Shown: positions 1 through 6,341 of the stretch, in pieces
How positions within the stretch are numbered: position 1 is the first letter of the stretch
How the letters are laid out: each line of letters begins with the position of its first letter
Origin: Streptomyces sp. TLI_171
GTDB lineage: Bacteria > Actinomycetota > Actinomycetes > Streptomycetales > Streptomycetaceae
Length of the DNA stretch: 64,000 nt
Reading direction: 5' to 3'
NCBI RefSeq assembly: GCF_003610255.1
Contig: NZ_RAPS01000001.1
Location: forward strand, 7,281,001 to 7,345,000
The notes under the pieces: generated by a model
The model's database searches: none
What the model saw: only the letters and a program-made list of their open reading frames with translations
What the model was told of the DNA's origin: nothing
Made by a program: the position numbers and the translations under genes

Positions 1-503
1 GCCTTCCAGTTGCGCAGGTCGGCCTCCCGGTGCGCGATGTTCCAGTCGCCGCACACCAGCACCTCGCGGCCCTCGGCGGCGGCCCGGGCGCGCAGTTCGC
101 CGAGGTGCACCAGGAACTCGGCCATGAAGCGCTCCTTCTCGTCCTGTCGCTCGGTGCCGACCTCCCCCGAGGGCAGGTACAGCGAGGCGACCGTCAGGCC
201 GGGCAGGTCGAGTTCGGCGTACCGGCCGGAGGTGTCGAACTCGGCGGAGCCGAAGCCGATCCGGGTGGCGTCGGGGGTGCGGCGGGACAGCACCGCGACA
301 CCGGCCCGGCCCTTCGCGACGGCCGGGGCCCAGACCGCGTGCCACCCGTCGAGGCGGGCGATGACCTCGCCGAACTGCTCGGCCTCGGCCCGCACCTCCT
401 GGAGGCAGACCACCTCCGACTTGGTGTCGTCGATCCACTCCAGGAAGCCCTTCTTGGCGGCCGCCCGGATCCCGTTGACGTTGACTGTGGTGATGCTCTG
501 CAC
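1..503 (-). CDS. xthA: Exodeoxyribonuclease III, N-terminal part (cut by window edge)
   Basis: AP endonuclease/3'-5' exonuclease of base-excision repair. The visible ~167 residues carry the exonuclease III landmarks: NVNGIRAA (Asn10), the metal-binding Glu in CLQEVRAE (Glu36), and near the window edge CGDWNIAH with the Asp-x-Asn pair. The rest of the enzyme (family size about 260 residues) lies to the left of the window. The GTG at 503 is chosen because it begins exactly at the family N terminus and has a -10 box TACCCT six bases upstream, so the mRNA is probably leaderless. It diverges from the GntR gene. Confidence 0.9.
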   Translation of the reverse strand, partial: MQSITTVNVNGIRAAAKKGFLEWIDDTKSEVVCLQEVRAEAEQFGEVIARLDGWHAVWAPAVAKGRAGVAVLSRRTPDATRIGFGSAEFDTSGRYAELDLPGLTVASLYLPSGEVGTERQDEKERFMAEFLVHLGELRARAAAEGREVLVCGDWNIAHREADLRNWK

Positions 504-509
504 CCAGCG

Positions 510-515
510 AGGGTA
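510..515 (-). promoter_or_regulatory. -10 box of leaderless xthA promoter
   Basis: TACCCT on the minus strand, six bases before the GTG at 503. No Shine-Dalgarno fits in that space. Confidence 0.5.
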
Positions 516-736
516 CCGGGCCGCGCCGACAACCCGGTCGGAGCGCCGCGCCATACCGGGTCGGGGGTCGATCCGCAAGGAATCCCGCCCATTGGTCTTG
601 ACCATCTCCCGAGCGACGCCCTAATGTCACTTACTGCAAAGACCTTTAATAAAGAAGGACGGATAAAGCCCGCCCTCCCCACCTGCCGAAACGGGGAGCG
701 GTGCCGGGCTCGCCGTCCTTCAGGGTGGAGGACACG

Positions 737-1513
737 GTGGGGCAAGGGACGCTCACGGCGACTGCGGAGCCGAAGTACTGGCACCTGCGCACGGTGCTGC
801 TGCGCACCATGGACGCCGAGTTCTCCACCGGCCAGGTGCTGCCCAACGAGCGTGACCTGTCGGCGCGTTTCGGCGTCGCCCGGGCCACCCTGCGGCAGGC
901 GCTCGACCAGCTGGAGCTGGAGGGCCGCCTGGTCCGCCGTCGCGGCATCGGCACCCTGATCGCCGCCCCGCGGGTCGGCATCCCGGTCACCGACCGGGAG
1001 GCCGCCGGCCGCACCGGCGCCACCCGCAGCCAGGACTGGAAGGTGGTGGACTGCACCACCGGCCCCGCTTCCGCCGCGCTGGCCCGCACGCTGGGCCTGG
1101 CCGAGGGCGAGCAGGTGCACACGGTGCGCCGGCTGCGCACGGTCCAGGGCGTGACGGTCGCCGCCGAGTCGCTGCACGTGCCGTCCGCCGCGCTGCCGCA
1201 CCTCGCCGTCGTGGTGGACGGGACGGACCGCGCCCGCGGCGTGCTGCGCCAGCTGGACCGGCTCGGCATCGACGGCGAGTCCCGCTCGGTGGAGCTGGGC
1301 GTCGCCGAGGCCGCCGAGGCCGCGCTGCTGGAGCGCCCCCCGGGCACCCCGGTGCTGGTCGTCACCACCCAGTACGCCACGGCGGGCCGGCTGGCGGCGG
1401 TCGCGGTCTCCACCTACCGCGCCGACACCTGCAAGCTCACGTTCGGCGAGTCCGGCGTCGTCCAGGTCGCCACCGCCGTCCCCGCCGCTGCCGTGGCCAC
1501 CGCCGCCTCCTGA
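737..1513 (+). CDS. GntR/HutC-family transcriptional regulator
   Basis: DNA-binding regulator of the HutC subfamily (the group that includes DasR). The N-terminal winged helix holds LPNERDLSARFGVARATLRQ and the LVRRRGIGTLI wing. The C-terminal UTRA effector domain (from about residue 100) includes the typical YRADTCKLTF ending; the effector is unknown. The GTG at 737 is preferred because GGAGG lies five bases before it (727-731); an in-frame GTG at 701 would add 12 residues but its GGGGAG is only two bases away. The upstream region is unusually AT-rich (about 620-670) and contains the palindrome CTTTA-A-TAAAG at 644-654, a possible operator. Its stop codon is part of a TGACG-N3-CGTCA palindrome. 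Confidence 0.85.
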   Translation: MGQGTLTATAEPKYWHLRTVLLRTMDAEFSTGQVLPNERDLSARFGVARATLRQALDQLELEGRLVRRRGIGTLIAAPRVGIPVTDREAAGRTGATRSQDWKVVDCTTGPASAALARTLGLAEGEQVHTVRRLRTVQGVTVAAESLHVPSAALPHLAVVVDGTDRARGVLRQLDRLGIDGESRSVELGVAEAAEAALLERPPGTPVLVVTTQYATAGRLAAVAVSTYRADTCKLTFGESGVVQVATAVPAAAVATAAS

Positions 1514-1523
1514 CGGACCGTCA
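1511..1523. repeat. Stop-codon palindrome TGACG-GAC-CGTCA
   Basis: First of seven exact copies in this window of a 13-bp palindrome (5-bp arms, 3-bp spacer) whose outer TGA is a gene's stop codon. Here the first three bases are the stop of the GntR gene. Confidence 0.8.
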
Positions 1524-1593
1524 GTCCGGCCCTGTCGGTCCGCCCGGCTACGCTCCCGTTCACTGACGACCGGTGAACAGGGGTGGCACGGCG

Positions 1594-2244
1594 ATGAGTT
1601 CGACCGATCAGCGGGACCACGGCAGCGCGCTCGTCGAGCGGGCGATCACCGCGGTCCGGCAGGACCCGTCGCGGCTGGTGCTGGAGTACAACCGGTTCGC
1701 CGGGCCGTGGGTCGAGGGTGAACCGCGGCCGCGCGCCGTCGAGGCGTTCCCCAGCGGGCACCCGCTGTCGCCCGGCCTGCGCGCCTGGCTGGCGTACGAC
1801 GGCGGCATGCTGGAGCGCCACGGCTGGTTCGACGCGTCGGGCGCGCTCGCGCCGCGCACCCTCGGGCAGATCGCGGTCGAGGAGTACGGCGAGCTGTGGG
1901 GCAGCTGCTTCGAGCCGTTCTCCGAGCGGTTCGGCGAGTGCTTCCTGCTGCCCGGCGGCTCCGACTCCCGCCGGATCCTGTCCGTCGGCCCGCACGGCGA
2001 GCGTGACGAGCTGGGCGAGTACCCGGTGTTCGCGCTGGACGTCGACGACCTGCCGTACGCGGTGCTGATGTACCCGGGCTTCGACGTCTACCTCGCCGAC
2101 ACCGCAGGCGTGTTGGAGCGCGCGGCGGACGGGGACGGCGCCGGCTACGACTCGCTGAAGGCCGACCCCCGGTACGCGCACCGGATGCGGGCGCACGCCC
2201 GGGACCGCCTCAAGGGCGAGTACGACCTGCTGTGCCTGCCGTGA
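1594..2244 (+). CDS. SUKH/SMI1-KNR4-like hypothetical protein
   Basis: A 216-residue cytoplasmic protein with no signal peptide or membrane segment. The pattern LSPGLRAWLAYDGGML near residue 60 and acidic, aromatic-rich strands such as GEYPVFALDVDDLPYAVLMY resemble the SMI1/KNR4 (SUKH) fold. That fold occurs in immunity proteins and in many uncharacterised Streptomyces proteins. This is a fold-level impression, not a function. The ATG at 1594 is chosen because AGGGG lies about ten bases upstream; an in-frame GTG at 1573 would add seven residues. No toxin gene is adjacent. It converges on the ROK gene, with only 11 bases between stops. Confidence 0.65.
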   Translation: MSSTDQRDHGSALVERAITAVRQDPSRLVLEYNRFAGPWVEGEPRPRAVEAFPSGHPLSPGLRAWLAYDGGMLERHGWFDASGALAPRTLGQIAVEEYGELWGSCFEPFSERFGECFLLPGGSDSRRILSVGPHGERDELGEYPVFALDVDDLPYAVLMYPGFDVYLADTAGVLERAADGDGAGYDSLKADPRYAHRMRAHARDRLKGEYDLLCLP

Positions 2245-2255
2245 CCTGACGGGCG

Positions 2256-3410
2256 TCAGCGCGCCGTCGGCGGGTCGACGGCGAACAGCTGCTCCTCGAC
2301 GTGGTCGAGGGCGACCCGCAGCGCGCCCATCGCGACCACCTCGGAGCCGAGTCCGGCGAGCGCGACCTCGGGGGCGCGCAGGGTGTACGCGGCGAGCTGT
2401 TCGCGCAGCGGCTCCAGGACGCCGTCCAGGCCGGCCGCCCAGCCGCCGACCACGACGAGTTCCGGGTCCAGGGCGAGCACCAGCGCGGTGACGTCGTGCA
2501 CCAGTCGGCCGAGGAACCGGTCCATGGCGATCTGCGCGACCTGGTCGCCCTCCCGGGCGAGCCGCAGCACCCGGGCCACCGCGGCCTCGTCCAGCGGGTC
2601 CAGCGGCTTGCCCGTGGTGGACAACAGCCGCTCCGGGGTGGCCTGTTGGCCCAGCAGGTGGAGTGCGCCGATCTCGCCGGCGGCGCCGCCGAAGCCGCGG
2701 TGCAGGCGGCCGCCGATCAGCGAGCCCGCGCCCGGGCTGAGCCCGGCCATCACGAACACCACGTCGCCCTTGCCGACCGCGGCGCCCTTCCAGTGCTCGG
2801 CGATGGCGGCCAGGTTGGCGTCGTTCTCGATGACGACGGGGCAGCGGAAGGAGCGGCGCAGCCGGGCGCCGAGGTCGAGGCCGGTCCAGCCGGGCATCGC
2901 GGTGCCGAGCCGGACGGTGCCGTCCCGGTCGAGGATGCCGGGGGTGCCGACGGCGACCTCCCACAGGCTGTCGCGGGAGACGCCGGCCTTGCGCAGCACC
3001 TCGGCGACGGTGGTGCGGACCAGGGTGAGCCGCTCCTCGGCCTCCACCGACTCGTCGACCGGCTTGGAGTGGCTGGCCAGGATCTCGCCCGCCAGGTCGG
3101 CGAGGACCACCCGCAGGTCGTGCACGCCGATCTCGATGCCGAGGACGTGCCCGGCCTCGGCGCGGAAGCGGAACCAGCGGGCCGGGCGGCCGCGCTGACG
3201 GCCCGACTCCTGGACGTGCTCGACCTCGGCGACCAGCCCCGACTCCAGCAGCCCCTCGATCACGCCTTCGACGGTGGGCCGGGACAGGCCGGTGTCGCCG
3301 ACGAGTTGGGTGAGCGTGACGGCCTCTCCGTCGCGCAAGGACCGCAGGGTGACCGCCGCGTTGATCCGACGCAGCAGTGAGGAGTCCCCTCCGGTGAGCC
3401 GATCCGTCAA
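2256..3410 (-). CDS. ROK-family transcriptional regulator
   Basis: Sugar-responsive repressor type protein of 384 residues. An N-terminal winged helix (LTQLVGDTGLSRPTVEGVIEGL) is followed by an actin-like ROK kinase fold: phosphate loop LGIEIGVHD, VAVGTPGILD, ENDANLAAIAEH and GGAAGEIGALH. The usual zinc motif CxCGxxGC is missing, which is common in ROK regulators without kinase activity. The start is TTG at 3410 with GGAAGGG seven bases upstream. A -10-like TACGAT lies on the same strand at 3480-3485. No sugar operon is adjacent, so its target is unknown. Confidence 0.88.
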   Translation of the reverse strand: MTDRLTGGDSSLLRRINAAVTLRSLRDGEAVTLTQLVGDTGLSRPTVEGVIEGLLESGLVAEVEHVQESGRQRGRPARWFRFRAEAGHVLGIEIGVHDLRVVLADLAGEILASHSKPVDESVEAEERLTLVRTTVAEVLRKAGVSRDSLWEVAVGTPGILDRDGTVRLGTAMPGWTGLDLGARLRRSFRCPVVIENDANLAAIAEHWKGAAVGKGDVVFVMAGLSPGAGSLIGGRLHRGFGGAAGEIGALHLLGQQATPERLLSTTGKPLDPLDEAAVARVLRLAREGDQVAQIAMDRFLGRLVHDVTALVLALDPELVVVGGWAAGLDGVLEPLREQLAAYTLRAPEVALAGLGSEVVAMGALRVALDHVEEQLFAVDPPTAR

Positions 3411-3642
3411 GTCGCTGCCCTTCCGCTTCGCGCGACTACCCGTGCGCGCGGTGCCGTGTGCGCGGGTGCGCTCGCCCGGATCGTACTCGGGTGCCCCTCG
3501 GGGGGCGAGCGTTTCCGCAGCTCATAACGGCTTCGGTATCGAAACGGTACGTCGTCCGTGATCACCCGGTGACCGTGCGGTGACGCCGTCGGCGACGGCG
3601 GCCGGGCGGGCGTCGGTGGCGGGCCGCGGCCGCGGTTGGGCC

Positions 3643-3648
3643 TAGGCT
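3643..3648 (+). promoter_or_regulatory. -10 box of leaderless methyltransferase promoter
   Basis: TAGGCT, six bases before the ATG at 3655; no Shine-Dalgarno is present. Confidence 0.5.
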
Positions 3649-3654
3649 TCGGCC

Positions 3655-4350
3655 ATGCGGAACCACACTGCCATGATCCAGGACGCGGCCGACGGTCAGT
3701 CCGTCGCCGCGGACGCCGAGTTCGTGCGGGCCCACACCCGGCCGGGGGCGGTGCCGTTCGTGCCGGAGGTCCGGCTGCAGATGGCCGAGGACGCCATCGC
3801 GCTCTGGGAGGTCACCGAGCGGGCGCGCGGCGAGGAGGGCCTGGCGCCGCCGTTCTGGGCGTTCCCGTGGGCGGGCGGGGTGGCGGTGGCCCGGTACGTG
3901 CTGGACCATCCCGAACTGGTGGCGGGCCGCCGGGTGCTGGACCTGGCGGCGGGCTCCGGCCTGGTGGCGGTGGCGGCGGCGCTGAGCGGCGCGGCCGAGG
4001 TGCGGGCAGCGGAGATCGACGCGTACGCGGTGGCCTCGATCGGGGTGAACGCGGCGCTGAACGAGGTCGCGGTGGCCGCCGAACTGGCCGACGTGCTGGA
4101 CGGCGACGGCGCGCCGTACGAGGTGGTGCTGGCGGGCGACGTGTTCTACGAGCGGGCGATGGCGGCGCGCTTCCTGCCGTTCCTGGAGCGGGCCGCGGCC
4201 CGGGGCGCGACCGTGGTGGTCGGCGACCCCGGGCGGGCCTACCTGCCGCGCGGGCGTTTCACCGCGCTGGCCGAGTACGTCGTCCCGGTCGCCGCGGACC
4301 TGGAGGACGCCGCGGAGAAGGCCACCACGGTGTGGGCGCTGCGCGGCTGA
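3655..4350 (+). CDS. Class I SAM-dependent methyltransferase
   Basis: A 231-residue Rossmann-fold methyltransferase. Motif I is VLDLAAGSGLVAVAAA (about residue 98), followed by an acidic motif II region AAEIDAYAVASI and the motif LAGDVFYE (about 160). FWAFPWAGGVAVARY before motif I is characteristic of the METTL18/ETFB-lysine or nicotinamide-N-methyltransferase-like family, which modifies proteins or small molecules. The actual substrate cannot be read from sequence. Monocistronic, with a leaderless promoter. The next gene converges on it and the two share a palindrome at their stops. Confidence 0.85.
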   Translation: MRNHTAMIQDAADGQSVAADAEFVRAHTRPGAVPFVPEVRLQMAEDAIALWEVTERARGEEGLAPPFWAFPWAGGVAVARYVLDHPELVAGRRVLDLAAGSGLVAVAAALSGAAEVRAAEIDAYAVASIGVNAALNEVAVAAELADVLDGDGAPYEVVLAGDVFYERAMAARFLPFLERAAARGATVVVGDPGRAYLPRGRFTALAEYVVPVAADLEDAAEKATTVWALRG

Positions 4351-4360
4351 CGCACCGTCA
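4348..4360. repeat. Stop-codon palindrome shared by two convergent genes
   Basis: TGACG-CAC-CGTCA. The first three bases stop the plus-strand methyltransferase and the last three stop the minus-strand secreted protein. Confidence 0.8.
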
Positions 4361-5021
4361 GGTGGTGCCGGGCCGCGGCGGCGCGGTGGAGCTCGGTTGC
4401 GCGCTCGGCGGGGGCATGCAGTTCATGCCCGTCCAGCTCGGGCTGGGGGTCGGCACCAGCGCTGCTGGGGCCCGCGTGGAGGGGAGCGGTGGCCGCGGCG
4501 AGCTGGGCGGGGCGCCGGTCATGTCGGGGCAGGACGGCAGGTCGGTGCTGCCGTACAGCGAAATCCCGTCGAGCCGGTACGGGCCCTGGTTGTACCAGCC
4601 GTGGAAGTACACCGTCAGGATCTGGGTGTGGGCGCCGACCCGGATCGTGGCGTGCAGCCGGGTCTCGTGCTCTCCGTCCGCCCACCGGTACACCGCCTCG
4701 GTGTCGGGGCCGCCCAGGACGCCGACGAAGGCGTACGCGCCGGAGACCGTCGCCGTGAGCTCGTAGGTGCCGTACGGGCGGACCGAGACCTGCTGGGTGC
4801 AGCCGGCGAAGTCGTGGGTGCCGGGCCGGCCTTCGACGCCCGCCCTCGACCACGGCGACCTGGCCCTCGCAGGTCCAGCTGTCGGCGAGCGGGCCGTGGA
4901 AGGCGCCGTCCTGGATCGTCTCGTAGCCCTGCGCCCTGGCGGTGCCCGCGCCGAGCAGGCCGAACGCGGCGGCGCCGAGCGGGAGGCCGGGACGGCCGTG
5001 GGGTGAGGAGGGTGCACGCAT
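4358..5021 (-). pseudogene. Frameshifted secreted carbohydrate-binding-module-like protein
   Basis: A paralogue of the gene at 5136-5753. The ATG at 5021 (GGAG upstream) opens a signal peptide ending TARAQ, then QDGAFHGPLADSWTCEGQVAVVEGG. The reading frame is then lost at the G/C run 4838-4845. The other frame continues the family sequence: GTHDFAGCTQQVSVRPYGTYEL, a FVGVLGGPDTEAVYRW region, LTVYFHGWYNQGPYRLDGI, then a Pro/Ser-rich tail to the stop at 4358. Removing one G restores a continuous ~220-residue protein. The mature domain resembles the N-terminal carbohydrate-binding modules attached to Streptomyces chitinases, but no catalytic domain follows. Either a true frameshift mutation or a one-base sequence error. 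Confidence 0.7.
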
Positions 5022-5075
5022 GCCGGCTCCGGTGTGGGGAGGTGGACGGGGCAGCGGTGCGAGGGAGTGGGCCAC

Positions 5076-5105
5076 ACAGTGCCCGGCGGCGCCCGGCGCC
5101 GTCAA
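5076..5105 (-). promoter_or_regulatory. Promoter of the frameshifted secreted-protein gene
   Basis: On the minus strand, -35 TTGACG (5100-5105), an 18-bp spacer, then -10 CACTGT (5076-5081). The same boxes and spacing recur at 5808-5837 before the paralogue. Confidence 0.55.
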
Positions 5106-5125
5106 GAGCGGCGGGCGCCGATCGC

Positions 5126-5138
5126 TGACGGAACGTCA
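5126..5138. repeat. Stop-codon palindrome TGACG-GAA-CGTCA
   Basis: The last three bases are the stop codon of the minus-strand gene 5136-5753. Confidence 0.8.
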
Positions 5139-5753
5139 GAAACCGATGGGCGTACGGGTGCAGCTCGCGGTGGGGGAGGGCGAGCCGGCGGTGGTGGCGC
5201 CGGCGGAGCCGCACGGGCCGGGCGGAACGCCGGGGCCGTAGAAGGAGATCGAGCGGATCCGGTAGGGGGCCTGCTCGTACCAGCCGTGGAAGTACACGGT
5301 CAGCGAGGTGGTGCCGGGCCCGGTGGTGACGGTGGTCGACAGGGTGTTCCAGTCGCTCTGGCTGGACCAGGTGGCGACCTCGCCGGATCCGGTGCCGGTG
5401 CCGCGCGCGCCGACGAACGCGTACGGGCCGCGCACCTCGGCGCTCAGCGTGTACGTCGAGTTCGGCTGCACCTGTACCTGCTGCGTGCAGCCCGCGTAGT
5501 CGTCGGCGGTGGGCGTGCCCTCCGTCCAGTGCTCGTGCGGGACGGAGCTGCGCGAGGCGTGCGAGCAGTCCCAGATCCACGGCACCGAGTCGAACCCGCC
5601 GTTGACGAGCAGTTGGACGTTCGGCAGGTCGGCGGCGGCAGTGCCGCTCAGGGCGAGGGTGGCCGCCGCGGCCAGTGCCAGGGTGCCGGCGGCCAGGCCG
5701 AGCGGCAGGGCCTCGCGGGTGCGGTGGCGGGTCGGGCGGGTCGGTGCACGCAT
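5136..5753 (-). CDS. Secreted stand-alone carbohydrate-binding-module-like protein
   Basis: A 206-residue exported protein. A long Sec signal peptide (about 1-44, ending TAAAD) is followed by one beta-sandwich-like domain. Family marks are NGGFDSVPWIWDC, DDYAGCTQQVQVQPNSTYTL, YAFVGARGTGTGSGEVATW, then LTVYFHGWYEQAPYR. This pattern is known from the N-terminal binding module of streptomycete GH18 chitinases, so a polysaccharide-binding role (chitin or similar) is inferred. Four cysteines could form disulfides. The ATG at 5753 has GGAG eight bases upstream. It is intact, unlike its neighbour at 4358-5021, and shares that gene's promoter sequence. Confidence 0.75.
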   Translation of the reverse strand: MRAPTRPTRHRTREALPLGLAAGTLALAAAATLALSGTAAADLPNVQLLVNGGFDSVPWIWDCSHASRSSVPHEHWTEGTPTADDYAGCTQQVQVQPNSTYTLSAEVRGPYAFVGARGTGTGSGEVATWSSQSDWNTLSTTVTTGPGTTSLTVYFHGWYEQAPYRIRSISFYGPGVPPGPCGSAGATTAGSPSPTASCTRTPIGF

Positions 5754-5807
5754 GCCATCTCCGATGTGGGGGAGGTCGACGGGACGCGGTGCGAAGGAGT
5801 GCGCCAC

Positions 5808-5837
5808 ACAGTGCTGGAACGCCCGGGGCAGCGTCAA
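5808..5837 (-). promoter_or_regulatory. Promoter of the intact secreted CBM-like gene
   Basis: Minus strand: -35 TTGACG (5832-5837), 18-bp spacer, -10 CACTGT (5808-5813). About 60 bp downstream towards the start codon are also conserved with the paralogue. Confidence 0.55.
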
Positions 5838-5894
5838 GTCCGCCCCGTGGAAACCATTGGTGCCCGCGGTGTTCGCGCTGGTAGGAACGGTGTC

Positions 5895-6317
5895 ATGAGC
5901 GAGTACGAACTGCGGGCCGCCCGGCCCGGCGACATCGACGCGGTGCTGGCCTTCTGGGCCGAGGCCGCCGAGGGCACCAGCATCTCCGACGACCGGGCGG
6001 GCGTGGCCCGGCTGCTGGAGCGGGACGGCGAGGCGCTGCTGCTGGCCGAGCAGGACGGCGCCGTCCTCGGCACCGTGATCGCCGGCTTCGACGGCTGGCG
6101 CTGCCACCTGTACCGCCTCGCCGTCCACCCGGCTGCCCGCCGCCGCGGCATCGGCAGCGCCCTGCTGGCCGCGGCGCACGCCAGGTTCGAGGCGCTCGGC
6201 GGGCGGCGGTCGGACGCCATGGTGCTGGAGCACAACGAGCTGGGCCGGGCGGCCTGGCAGGCGGCCGGGTACGGTCGCGAGGACCAGTGGCGCCGCTGGA
6301 CCAGGCCGCTCGGCTGA
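5895..6317 (+). CDS. GNAT-family N-acetyltransferase
   Basis: A compact 140-residue acetyltransferase. The acetyl-CoA pyrophosphate loop is VHPAARRRGIGSALLAAA (motif A, R/Q-x-x-G-x-G/A type), preceded by the LYRLAV strand and followed by LEHNELGRAAWQAAGYG (motif B). The substrate is unknown. The ATG at 5895 is chosen by the family N terminus (YELRAARPGDIDAV) and an AGGAACGG stretch upstream. It diverges from the secreted-protein gene. Confidence 0.85.
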   Translation: MSEYELRAARPGDIDAVLAFWAEAAEGTSISDDRAGVARLLERDGEALLLAEQDGAVLGTVIAGFDGWRCHLYRLAVHPAARRRGIGSALLAAAHARFEALGGRRSDAMVLEHNELGRAAWQAAGYGREDQWRRWTRPLG

Positions 6318-6327
6318 CGCCCCGTCA
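6315..6327. repeat. Stop-codon palindrome TGACG-CCC-CGTCA
   Basis: The first three bases are the stop of the GNAT gene. Confidence 0.8.
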
Positions 6328-6341
6328 GCGCCGGGCGGGCG

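Noticed and set aside
5882..5895. TAGGAA before the GNAT gene as a leaderless -10 box
   Set aside because: It lacks the final T and overlaps an acceptable ribosome-binding AGGAACGG; not counted among the ten leaderless cases.
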